Below are positions 1 to 7,842 of a stretch of 64,000 bases of DNA, in pieces. The notes below the pieces were generated by a model. That model saw only the letters and a program-made list of their open reading frames with translations. It did not search any database and was not told the DNA's origin. Location: positions 1-64,000 of the forward strand of contig JAAFIW010000009.1 in NCBI GenBank assembly GCA_013297875.1. Direction: 5' to 3'. The stretch's first letter is position 1. Every line of letters starts with the position of its first letter. The position numbers were made by a program, and so were the translations under genes. Origin of the DNA: Comamonadaceae bacterium (GTDB lineage Bacteria > Pseudomonadota > Gammaproteobacteria > Burkholderiales > Burkholderiaceae_C).

Positions 1-2940
1 GACGCCCCAGGTGTTGCTGGTGGCGGTTTGGGTCTGGCCGGTCAGGTCTTTGCCGTTGTAGGTGGCGCTCAGGGTGGCGGTTTTGTCGGAGTCGATGGCG
101 CTGTCGCTGATCAGGGCAAAGCGCACCTCGGTCTGGCCGGCGGTCAGGGTGATGACGGCGCCGTTGGCGGGGACGGTGGTGTCGCCCAGCACGGCTTGCA
201 GGTCTGGTCTGGCGTCGCCGCTGGCTGTCAGGGTGACGGTGTCGCCTGCATTGGCCGGGCGGGCCAGGCACAGGGTGAAGGGCTTGCCACCGAATTCAGC
301 AACGGCGCAGCTTTGGCCATTCAGGCTGGCTTCATTGAAGTTGGGGTCGGCGTAGACGTTGGCTGTAGTCGCCCCCACTGTGGTGCCGTCGCCCTGGGTG
401 AGGGCTAGTTTTTGTTTGGGGTCGAGCTTGATGCCCAGGTAGCCCTTGGCGGGGTCTCGTGCGGCGATGAGGTCGAAATTTTTGATCGTGACCGTGTTGA
501 GCGACAGGAATGTTGTGGTGACTGTGGCGCTGTATCCCGTGCTGCTGTTTTTATCGGTGTTCACATCGAGGCTGGCCATCTTGCCATTGGCCAGCTTTAG
601 CCGGTAACTGCCACCATTGCGCTTGCTCGTGCTTTCAAACAGGCCTTCAACGGTTTGCCCGTCGATCTTCAAGCGGCCCAAACCATCGGTATCGACCACG
701 GTATCGTCCCCATAGGCGTCGTTGAATTGGTAGGTGTCCGTGCCTTTACCCCCTTCCAGGTAGTCGTCGCCTTGCTTGCCGTCCAGCGTGTCGTCACCCT
801 CACCGGCGTACAGCCTGTCGTCGGCTGCACCACCCGTCAAGCTGTCGCCGTCTGAGCTGGCAAAGACAACGCGCTTGAAATTGTTGGCCAGGCTATCGCC
901 TTTGGCCAGCGTCAGCGCTTCACCCGTGGACAGGTCTTGATAGGCGATATCGCTCCATATCCATTGGTTGGTGAACACCTGGTTGGCATCGGGCTGAGTA
1001 ATCGGTTGGGTATTGGCCTGGTTCAGTCGCAGCTTGTGGTTAAGCATCGCGCTGCGATCAGCCAGCCACGATTCGGTGTAATAGCTGGGTTTTTTGCCGG
1101 CGGCAATGAGCTGTTTGTCGGCTTGCCAGCCCCGGTATTGCTCGCTCCAGGCTCCCTGCCACAGACTTTGCAAAGCGGCTTGACCCTGTGCATTTTTGGG
1201 CTTGAGCACGAAAGGGCTTAAGGCCTCCAGAGACACCATGTCGCCAAAGTCCTCGCGCGATGTGCTGGCGCGCGAGGCTGCAGACAGGGTGACCTTGCCG
1301 GCCAAGGCTTTGAAGTCTGCATCGTCTGCAATGATTTTCAGGTTCTTGTGCAGGGCTTCGCGCCCTGTGTAACTGCCCATGGTGGGGTCTGTGACATGCC
1401 AACTGTTGCCATTTGGGTTGCCTTTCAAGAGCGTCCATCCAGGCACGGAGTCCACGGCGAGATAGGTGCCCAAGGCGTTGACCAAGCCCTCCAGGCTGTC
1501 ACCATCGGCTTTGCCTTGGCTGCCCGCATCGCTGACGACTTTGGTGTTGCTGGATGCATTCAAGATCGACTTGAGCGTGCCTGCCGTGATCGTGGGATCC
1601 AGCGTTGCCAAAGCACTTTGAACGGTCAAGCTATCGACCAGGAGCACCAGGCTGTGCGTGTCGCCAAAGTCGTTGTTGGCAAAGCCTGGTGCCAGCAGTT
1701 TCACACCCACGGCTCGCGCACTGGCCAAAGCGCTGGTAAAGGCTGCATAGCCGCGGTACTCGGGTTGATCCTCAATCCAGACTGGCGTATTGGCACCGTA
1801 ATGCATCTGCGAGTTAGCCACCATCGAGGGCATGGTGTCGCCGTACACGTCAAACACGTTGGGCAGGTTGTAGGTTTCGCGTGGTGCGCCATATGCTTTT
1901 GCAATTGCGTTCGGAATACCAAAACTCGCGGTGAAGCGCTGGGCTTGCAGCACGGCCAACTGATAGTCCAGTGCGGTCGCCTCAATATCTTGGTTGTTGA
2001 TATTGAAAGCATTTGGGCTGGTGCTGCTGCCGCTGGAGACGCCCCGGCGTATGCGCTCGGCTTCTTCGGCAACGGTTTTCATGCGCTCAAGGGCAGCGTC
2101 TAGTATTTTTAGGTCGAGTCGCGTCTGACTGGCGACCGGATCGTTAATGGCCGGGGGCGGCAAATTGGCCAGCACGGCACTGATTTCATTGCGCGCCAGT
2201 TGCATGTCACTACTGGCATTGGCGTTACCCAGTTTAAAAAGGCCGCGCTGCTTTTGGTACAGGCGCATTCCTTCAGCCGATTGAAATAAATCAGCATTGC
2301 CGCCATCGCTGCGCCACCGTTGGAACTCGGTGATGGTGGTTGACAGTCCGGTTTGGTTGCGCAGGTTGCCAACACCTGCGCCGTTGAACGTGTAAACCTC
2401 TTTGACCTGTGTATCAAAGGTTTCTTCGTCGATGCGCATTTGCACAAATGCCCCCGCCAAATGCCCGCCCAGGCTGTAGCCAGTCACGCTGAGTTTGCCG
2501 CCTGCGGCTGCAAAGTCAGGCGAGTATTTGGTTCGCAGCTCTTTGTACCACTTGTCCATATCGGCAATCTGACCAAAAGCCCAGCCGAATTTTGTGATTT
2601 CAAGGGCGTTGGTGGCTTCGTTGTCTCGCGCGGCATCGTCTGCAAATTCGGTGCTGCGCAGGCTCATCACCAGTTCGTTGGTGTTTTTGTTTTTGAATAA
2701 GGTGCCGGAAAAGCCAGTTTGGGTATTACTGATGTGCTCGACGACTGTCCATTCGGCTGCGAATTCGGTAGCGGCGGTGTCGGTGAAACGGCTGGCGCGG
2801 TCGTTACCTTGAATTAGGGCATCTGTTGCAACAGGACCAGAATACTTGTCCCCGGCAGGGGCACGCTTCTTTCCAAAAAGCGCTTCAGCCGCCATCTGCA
2901 AATTTGCATATTTCAAGAGATTATTTGTTTTGGATTCCAT
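1..2940 (-). CDS. RTX-type secreted lipase-like protein, 3' end beyond the window
   Basis: The frame is open without a stop from the ATG at 2940 to base 1, giving at least 980 residues; I checked every codon for stops. Residues 1-260 form a class-3-lipase-like alpha/beta hydrolase region with the nucleophile-elbow motif GYSLGGH (Ser about 156). Residues about 700-735 carry glycine/aspartate RTX nonapeptides such as GGAADDRLYAGEGDDTL, which bind calcium outside the cell. Residues about 880-970 resemble a Calx-beta-type domain. There is no signal peptide, which fits type I secretion. It lies 7 bases after the membrane-protein gene ending at 2948, so the two are probably co-translated; no good ribosome site is visible. 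A T1SS ATPase lies at 9080-11290. Substrate unknown. The full length and C-terminal secretion signal are outside the window. Confidence 0.85.
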   Translation of the reverse strand, partial: MESKTNNLLKYANLQMAAEALFGKKRAPAGDKYSGPVATDALIQGNDRASRFTDTAATEFAAEWTVVEHISNTQTGFSGTLFKNKNTNELVMSLRSTEFADDAARDNEATNALEITKFGWAFGQIADMDKWYKELRTKYSPDFAAAGGKLSVTGYSLGGHLAGAFVQMRIDEETFDTQVKEVYTFNGAGVGNLRNQTGLSTTITEFQRWRSDGGNADLFQSAEGMRLYQKQRGLFKLGNANASSDMQLARNEISAVLANLPPPAINDPVASQTRLDLKILDAALERMKTVAEEAERIRRGVSSGSSTSPNAFNINNQDIEATALDYQLAVLQAQRFTASFGIPNAIAKAYGAPRETYNLPNVFDVYGDTMPSMVANSQMHYGANTPVWIEDQPEYRGYAAFTSALASARAVGVKLLAPGFANNDFGDTHSLVLLVDSLTVQSALATLDPTITAGTLKSILNASSNTKVVSDAGSQGKADGDSLEGLVNALGTYLAVDSVPGWTLLKGNPNGNSWHVTDPTMGSYTGREALHKNLKIIADDADFKALAGKVTLSAASRASTSREDFGDMVSLEALSPFVLKPKNAQGQAALQSLWQGAWSEQYRGWQADKQLIAAGKKPSYYTESWLADRSAMLNHKLRLNQANTQPITQPDANQVFTNQWIWSDIAYQDLSTGEALTLAKGDSLANNFKRVVFASSDGDSLTGGAADDRLYAGEGDDTLDGKQGDDYLEGGKGTDTYQFNDAYGDDTVVDTDGLGRLKIDGQTVEGLFESTSKRNGGSYRLKLANGKMASLDVNTDKNSSTGYSATVTTTFLSLNTVTIKNFDLIAARDPAKGYLGIKLDPKQKLALTQGDGTTVGATTANVYADPNFNEASLNGQSCAVAEFGGKPFTLCLARPANAGDTVTLTASGDARPDLQAVLGDTTVPANGAVITLTAGQTEVRFALISDSAIDSDKTATLSATYNGKDLTGQTQTATSNTWGV

Positions 2941-3983
2941 GATTTATTTACCGTTTAGATGGTTTCAGAATTTGATCGACAAAATAGCGTGTTGGGCTAT
3001 TGCCGTAGCCAGACATATCACATACCAAAGCAAAACCCCAAGGGCTACGTGAACCATCGGTATCACCCAAGCCAGGCTCGAATGCATACCAAACTTTTTC
3101 CGCCAGGGTTTCGTTACTTTTATTATTACGAACTTGAACCTTTATCCCCGCAATCCAGTGCTCACGGTCTTCTTGCGATGAAATGTCAGTGTTTATAACT
3201 TCATAAATCACTGGTGGTGACTCAAGCACTTGAACTCTGAGCTTATAGCCACTAGCTAACGAATTCCGCTCAATTGAGCCGTCCGACTGTTTTACGTCAA
3301 CGAACTTATATCCTGGCATTTCCGATAGATTGTCGTTCAGATAACTGCGGGTGGCGCGATCAGGATCGTCTTTGCGTTGATCTTTCTGCATATGCTCCCA
3401 AAGCAAAAAACTCAATATTCCTGCATCTCCTCCGTATTCGCCGGGAAGGCCTGCAAATTTCCAGTTCTGATCGGCACGATCAGCATTAGATGACTTTGGG
3501 CGTGGATTGGACAAATATATTACATCCACATTCTCAACCGTCTTATATACCTTCTCCCCCGCCGACTTACACCGCTCATCAAATAACGCCTTCGCCTTGT
3601 CATACCGTACCTTGAATGCATCAGCCGCTTGCTTTTCTTCTCGATAAACCAGGAAGGCTTTGATGGGCAATATTGAAGCAAGAACGATCACGAGGATTGC
3701 TGCGGCCATTTTGGATTCTTTGCCCTTTGGCAGCCAAAGAGCCAGCATCAGTGCAGTCGCACAAATGCCGATGTAGAGATAAAAAACAATCCCCAGAAAG
3801 TCCCGGGCGTAGCCTGCGTAATCACCCATGGTGCGCTCCCGCGCGCTGATCGCAGCAGCTATTCCTGTGAAGCACCTGATTGTTGCGCCCACCGCCCTTT
3901 TTCAAGCCAAATCTGCTTCTAGTGCAAGCTCGGAAAGCTGTAGCGGCTCTTGTTTTTGTAGTGATTTGGCGGTTGCTGGTGTC
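2169..3983 (-). repeat. Tandem duplication, copy 1 of about 1.85 kb
   Basis: Bases 2169-2773 and 3529-3983 are nearly identical to 4016-4620 and 5397-5846, offset by about 1.85 kb. The roughly 755 bases between these two blocks are diverged between the copies. Confidence 0.9.
2948..3829 (-). CDS. Two-helix membrane protein paired with the RTX lipase (copy 1), possible immunity or chaperone protein
   Basis: 293 residues from the ATG at 3829, which has GGGAG 6 bases upstream; a longer frame to 3892 lacks such a site. Residues 8-30 and 38-60 are hydrophobic helices, followed by a charged linker (KQAADAFKVRYDKAKALF) and a soluble domain of about 190 residues ending in FEPGLGDTDGSRSPWGFA. From memory, this layout and the W-I-A-G and G-R-S-P-W motifs resemble membrane-anchored proteins encoded beside bacterial phospholipase effectors, which protect the producer; this was not checked. 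The first 95 residues are almost identical to the protein encoded at 4793-5698, while the remainder is strongly diverged. It overlaps the end of the truncated lipase frame by 8 bases. A lipase-specific foldase is the main alternative, but no Lif motif is visible. Confidence 0.8.
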   Translation of the reverse strand: MGDYAGYARDFLGIVFYLYIGICATALMLALWLPKGKESKMAAAILVIVLASILPIKAFLVYREEKQAADAFKVRYDKAKALFDERCKSAGEKVYKTVENVDVIYLSNPRPKSSNADRADQNWKFAGLPGEYGGDAGILSFLLWEHMQKDQRKDDPDRATRSYLNDNLSEMPGYKFVDVKQSDGSIERNSLASGYKLRVQVLESPPVIYEVINTDISSQEDREHWIAGIKVQVRNNKSNETLAEKVWYAFEPGLGDTDGSRSPWGFALVCDMSGYGNSPTRYFVDQILKPSKR

Positions 3984-4790
3984 TCCAGTTTGCGTATCCT
4001 GGGCCGACAATCTGCCCAGCACGGCACTGATTTCATTGCGCGCCAGTTGCATGTCACTACTGGCATTGGCGTTACCCAGTTTAAAAAGGCCGCGCTGCTT
4101 TTGGTACAGGCGCATTCCTTCAGCCGATTGAAATAAATCAGCATTGCCGCCATCGCTGCGCCACCGTTGGAACTCGGTGATGGTGGTTGACAGTCCGGTT
4201 TGGTTGCGCAGGTTGCCAACACCTGCGCCGTTGAACGTGTAAACCTCTTTGACCTGTGTATCAAAGGTTTCTTCGTCGATGCGCATTTGCACAAATGCCC
4301 CCGCCAAATGCCCGCCCAGGCTGTAGCCAGTCACGCTGAGTTTGCCGCCTGCGGCTGCAAAGTCAGGCGAGTATTTGGTTCGCAGCTCTTTGTACCACTT
4401 GTCCATATCGGCAATCTGACCAAAAGCCCAGCCGAATTTTGTGATTTCAAGGGCGTTGGTGGCTTCGTTGTCTCGCGCGGCATCGTCTGCAAATTCGGTG
4501 CTGCGCAGGCTCATCACCAGTTCGTTGGTATTTTTGTTTTTGAATAAGGTGCCAGAAAAGCCAGTTTGGGTATTACTGATGTGCTCGACGACTGTCCATT
4601 CGGCTGCGAATTCGGTAGCGGCGCTGGTGGTGAAACGGCTGGCTCGGTTGTTGCCGGTGGTGAGTACCGCGACGGAGAGTTCTCTATTAACTGCAATGCT
4701 TCCAGGCGCAGCAGTCGCGGCAAGGATAAGCGCCTCTGAAGCCATTTGTATATTGGCATACTTCAAAATTGTGGTTGAACTTGGAGTCAT
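3822..4790 (-). pseudogene. Truncated second copy of the RTX lipase
   Basis: The 322-residue frame begins MTPSSTTILKYANIQMASEAL. It matches the lipase at 1-2940 almost exactly from about residue 60 to residue 258, including GYSLGGH. At about base 4016 the match stops. The last 64 residues are then read from what is non-coding sequence in the other copy (the region upstream of the membrane-protein start). The whole C-terminal half, including all RTX repeats, is missing, so it cannot be secreted like its neighbour, although the catalytic Ser motif is intact. Its first 55 residues differ from those of the full copy while keeping LKYANxQMA and GNxRASRF. The start ATG lies 2 bases after the upstream gene, with AAGGA as ribosome site. 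A functional short intracellular lipase cannot be excluded. Confidence 0.75.
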
Positions 4791-5846
4791 GATTATTTTC
4801 CTTGGATGGGTTTTATGATTTGATCTGCGAAGTAGCGTGTTGTGTTTCCAATATAGTGCGCGCGTTCACGAACCATAGACGGACATGTGACAGCAAACGC
4901 CCAAGGCAAGCGGGACCCATCTGTGTTTCCCAGTCCTGGCTCAAACGAATAAGACCGGCGCTCCGCGATAATTTCGCCGGTATATGTATCAGTAATGATG
5001 ATTGTTGTACCTGCAACCCAGTATTTGCGATCTTCGGCGTTGATTTCGTTTTTAAAGCCCAGTGCATAGCGTGCTGTGAGGCCTATTACAGGTTCACTCG
5101 AAAGTTTATTGTCATCTGTCCGTCTTGTTTGATCCAAACGGTGGCGCATGACCGATCCATCCGCTTGCTTGGTGTCTACATATTGGTAGCCGCGTGACAC
5201 AGCTTTTGCTGTAGTTGCATTGAGAAAACCGCGAGGCATGGCCTGAGGGTTATGCTCCCAATATAAAAAAGTACGAATGTAGTCGTGGCCCATATTTTCT
5301 TTTGGCAAGGCCGCATCCGACCACATCGGATTAGCGAGTTCTGATGTATAGTTCTCAATATCTGTATTGCGAATATTCAGAAGCAAAACCCCATCTACAT
5401 TCTCAACCGTCTTATATATCTTCTCCCCCGCCGACTTACACCGCTCATCAAATAACGCCTTCGCCTTGTCATAGCGCAGCTTGAATGCATCCGCCGCCTG
5501 CTTTTCTTCCCGATAAACCAGGAAGGCTTTGATGGGCAATATTGAAGCAAGAACGATCACGAGGATTGCTGCTGCCATTTTGGATTCTTTGCCCTTTGGC
5601 AGCCAAAGAGCCAGCATCAGTGCAATCGCGCAAATGCCGATGTAGAGATAAAAAACAATCCCCAGAAAGTCCCGGGCATAGCCTGCGTAATCACCCATGA
5701 TGCACTCCCGCGCGCATATCGCAGCACCTATTCCTGTGAAGCACCTGATTTTTGCGCCCACCGCCCTTTTTCAAGCCAAATCTGCTTCTAGTGCAGGTTC
5801 GGAAAGCTGTAGCGTCTCTTGTTTTTGTAGTGATTTGGCGGTTGCT
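4016..5846 (-). repeat. Tandem duplication, copy 2 of about 1.85 kb
   Basis: Second copy of the unit described at 2169-3983. The junction near 3984-4015 fuses lipase codons to sequence that lies upstream of the membrane-protein gene in the other copy. Confidence 0.9.
4793..5698 (-). CDS. Two-helix membrane protein paired with the truncated lipase (copy 2), possible immunity or chaperone protein
   Basis: 301 residues from the ATG at 5698, preceded by GGGAG at good spacing. The N-terminal 95 residues, with two membrane helices, are nearly identical to those of the protein at 2948-3829. The C-terminal domain shares only scattered motifs with it: DGSxxR, W-V-A-G, FEPGLGNTDGSR and a final proline/tryptophan cluster. 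It begins the four-gene minus-strand array membrane protein, truncated lipase, membrane protein, full lipase. If these are protection proteins, this one would match the lipase variant whose N-terminus is encoded immediately downstream. Family assignment rests on motif resemblance only. Confidence 0.78.
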   Translation of the reverse strand: MGDYAGYARDFLGIVFYLYIGICAIALMLALWLPKGKESKMAAAILVIVLASILPIKAFLVYREEKQAADAFKLRYDKAKALFDERCKSAGEKIYKTVENVDGVLLLNIRNTDIENYTSELANPMWSDAALPKENMGHDYIRTFLYWEHNPQAMPRGFLNATTAKAVSRGYQYVDTKQADGSVMRHRLDQTRRTDDNKLSSEPVIGLTARYALGFKNEINAEDRKYWVAGTTIIITDTYTGEIIAERRSYSFEPGLGNTDGSRLPWAFAVTCPSMVRERAHYIGNTTRYFADQIIKPIQGK

Positions 5847-5848
5847 GG

Positions 5849-5957
5849 TGTCCTGTCCACATGAAACCCGCCCGTGTCCAAAGCCCAAAAGCAGGTTTTT
5901 TTCATTCGTTGCCCATCTGTTCATCATCACAAAGACCTCCAATTTGTTGAATTCCGT
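5849..5957 (-). repeat. Direct repeat of about 108 bp, copy 1
   Basis: Begins TCCTGTCCACATGAAA and ends near CACAAAGACCTCCAATTTGT on the plus strand. It matches 6374-6483 with few differences, and the two copies bracket the RTX remnant. Confidence 0.85.
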
Positions 5958-6017
5958 CTATTGCATATCTTCAGCAATCAGAAGAAGTTGCTGCACTTAC
6001 AAGCCTTTTAGCCCGGC

Positions 6018-6060
6018 AGCCCATGTATTTCCTGCTCAAGTCGCTCCTGTTTTTGTAGTG
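6018..6060 (-). repeat. Dispersed ~42-bp repeat, copy 1
   Basis: On the minus strand CACTACAAAAACAGGAGC is followed by GACTTGAGCA and a terminal ATACATGGGCT. It lies in the tail of the RTX remnant. Confidence 0.75.
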
Positions 6061-6112
6061 CTTGCCTGCCGGTAAGCACTTTTTGCCCGTTTTCAAGCCA
6101 AATCGGCCACCC

Positions 6113-6153
6113 GCCCAGGTGAATACTGCTGGAGCAGCTATGTTTTCAGTAGC
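6113..6153 (-). repeat. Dispersed ~42-bp repeat, copy 2
   Basis: Minus strand GCTACTGAAAACATAGCTG, then CTCCAGCAGTATTCACCT and GGGC. Only about 50 bp from copy 1 and in the same orientation. Confidence 0.85.
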
Positions 6154-6373
6154 AAACGCATCCTTGCCACCGCCCACCAGGTAGTCATCGCCGTCTTCGC
6201 CATCCAGGTAGTCGGCTCCGTGAAATGTGGCCTGCAAGAAATCTGTCCTGTCGTCACCCAACAGCCTGTCAGCACCCGCCCCGCCATACAACACGTCGGC
6301 CCCGCCCTGACCAAACAAGGTGTCATCGCCCAGCCCCCCATCCAGAAAGTCCGCCCCGTGCAAAGCGCCCGGT

Positions 6374-6483
6374 GTGTCCTGTCCACATGAAATTGGCGCC
6401 CGTCCACAGCCCAAAAGCAGGTTTTTTTCATTCGTTGCCCGTCTGTTCATCATCACAAAGACCTCCAATTTGTCGATTCCATC
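6374..6483 (-). repeat. Direct repeat of about 108 bp, copy 2
   Basis: Partner of 5849-5957. On the minus strand both read into an open frame with VMMNRxATNEKNLLLG, so this may be the start of a small conserved leader or the edge of a rearranged segment. Confidence 0.85.
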
Positions 6484-6587
6484 CATTCACAAACTTCTCA
6501 GCGCCTTCTCTTTCAGCAATTTCCCCGTTGCCCCAGCTGTTTTCCCTGTTTTTGGCGGACAGCCTTCAAACACCCCGGTTCTTCCCG

Positions 6588-7499
6588 CTAGCGTCTCACG
6601 CGATACCCCACCAGCAAGCCACCCAGTGCCTGCACCCATTCGCCCTCAGTTTGCGCGTGGGTGCGTTGGACGTCGGCCATGGTTTGGCCGTGCCAGGCTT
6701 CGTCTGGGGTGAGGTCGCCCAGGTTTTGGTGCGGGCGAATGTGGTTGTAGAAGGCTTTGAATTCATTCAATGTGGCTTGTAGGGCCGGCGTGGTGGTGGG
6801 CTGGAGTTTTTTGAGCAGGGGTTTCAAGGTGCCAAACAAGCGCTCGATGCGGCCATTGCGCCAGGGCTGCATGGGCGGGCCTCGCCTGGGGGTGATGCTC
6901 AGCGCTTGCAAGCTGCCCTGCCACAGCTTGCTGGTGAACATGGCTTCGTTGTCTGTGCGCACGGCTTTCGGTGGGCCAAACCGGGCAAATGCCAGGAAGA
7001 GATGGCCGAGCACGGTAAACGCACATTTGCGGCGCAGCACTTTTAAGCACAGCAGCTTGCGCGAGCCGTGGTCAATGATGCCCAGCATGGTGAACTGCGC
7101 CCCGCCGGGCGAGGCCAGGTAGCTCAAGTCGAGCGCCCAGGTGTTGCCCACGGGCACGCAAACGGGCTTGCGCCTGCGCATCTGCCTGCGGCGGTTGGCA
7201 ATGTGGGCGGCATGCTGTTTGACGATTACGGCCACCCAGGACTTGCCGACCGTCACGTGCCCGCCATGCCAGCGGTTGAAGGCGGTGGCAATGCTGCGGC
7301 ACGTGGTCAGGTGCGTGGCCAGGTAGAGCACTTTGTGCAACACCCAGTCTGGCTTGGCGCGGGGATGGGCTGGGGGCGTCATATGGGTACTGGCTTTGCG
7401 ACCCCTGGGCACTGTACGTCGACGCCAGCTCGAGCCTCGCACCAGACCGAAAAAAGCGCCAAGGCGGCGCATCAAAACCCATATGAGCGCGAAGACCAT
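6588..7499 (-). CDS. DDE (DD35E) integrase-core transposase
   Basis: 303 residues from the ATG at 7499. The frame extends to 7673, but that part contains a dispersed repeat at 7552-7590, so the shorter start is preferred; an ATG at 7382 is another option. The catalytic triad is visible: Asp about 124 in WALDLSY, Asp about 183 in RTDNEAMF, and Glu about 219 in NGRIERLFG, with 35 residues between the last two. A C-terminal FYNHIRPHQNLGDLTPDEAW motif is typical of IS3/IS481-type integrase-core enzymes. A basic stretch (RRRQMRRRK) precedes the core. I could not identify terminal inverted repeats or a target duplication, so the element's borders are unknown. It lies just upstream of the RTX remnant and may have helped create it. 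Confidence 0.85.
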   Translation of the reverse strand: MVFALIWVLMRRLGAFFGLVRGSSWRRRTVPRGRKASTHMTPPAHPRAKPDWVLHKVLYLATHLTTCRSIATAFNRWHGGHVTVGKSWVAVIVKQHAAHIANRRRQMRRRKPVCVPVGNTWALDLSYLASPGGAQFTMLGIIDHGSRKLLCLKVLRRKCAFTVLGHLFLAFARFGPPKAVRTDNEAMFTSKLWQGSLQALSITPRRGPPMQPWRNGRIERLFGTLKPLLKKLQPTTTPALQATLNEFKAFYNHIRPHQNLGDLTPDEAWHGQTMADVQRTHAQTEGEWVQALGGLLVGYRVRR

Positions 7500-7551
7500 C
7501 ACGCCCAGCTCCTGGTTTTGCGCGCTGTAGCAGGTGTCCAAAGCAGGTTTG

Positions 7552-7590
7552 AGCCCGTCAGCACTGCTGGAGCAGCTATCAAATTTGCAG
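7552..7590 (-). repeat. Dispersed ~42-bp repeat, copy 3
   Basis: Minus strand CTGCAAATTTGATAGCTGCT then CCAGCAGTGCTGACGGGC. Upstream of the transposase start. Confidence 0.8.
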
Positions 7591-7802
7591 TGATTGGCTT
7601 TGCCGTCAATGGCTTCAGCGTCATATGGCCCGTCCCTGTTGCTGTATTTGCCAGACTGGTTTGCTGATTGCACCAGTTTCTGGGTTGTAACTTTTTACAT
7701 AAATTTTACTGACTGGTGGCGTGTTTTGAAAGTGGCTTTCAGGCCACAGGCGTGCGTTTGTGCAGGAGCGCTGGCTGTGCTTGATGCTGTTTGAGGGGTT
7801 TT

Positions 7803-7842
7803 AGCTCGTGGATATTGCTGGAGCAGCTATTGTTTCAGGAGC
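7803..7842 (-). repeat. Dispersed ~42-bp repeat, copy 4, overlapping a stop codon
   Basis: Minus strand GCTCCTGAAACAATAGCTGC then TCCAGCAATATCCACGAGC. The TGA of the glycosyltransferase at 7835 lies inside its first bases. Confidence 0.8.

Larger units (their letters stand above)
5971..6486 (-). pseudogene. RTX-repeat gene remnant
   Basis: This 171-residue frame contains about 70 residues of clear RTX nonapeptide repeats (for example GGLGDDTLFGQGGADVLYGG and GEDGDDYLVGG, residues about 40-110). They are flanked by sequence that does not look like protein: a 38-residue leader from the direct repeat at 6374-6483, and a tail that runs through two dispersed ~42-bp repeats (6018-6060 and 6113-6153). 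It is best read as a leftover calcium-binding block from an earlier RTX gene, isolated by rearrangement near the transposase gene at 6588-7499. No catalytic or secretion-signal region remains. Confidence 0.65.

Noticed and set aside
1058-1438. Minus-strand short frames at the left edge as separate genes
   Set aside because: They are out of frame with the continuous lipase frame, which has no stop from 2940 to 1.
2948-3829. Lipase-specific foldase (Lif)
   Set aside because: The membrane anchor plus soluble domain layout fits, but the Lif motif and the helical-repeat character are not seen.
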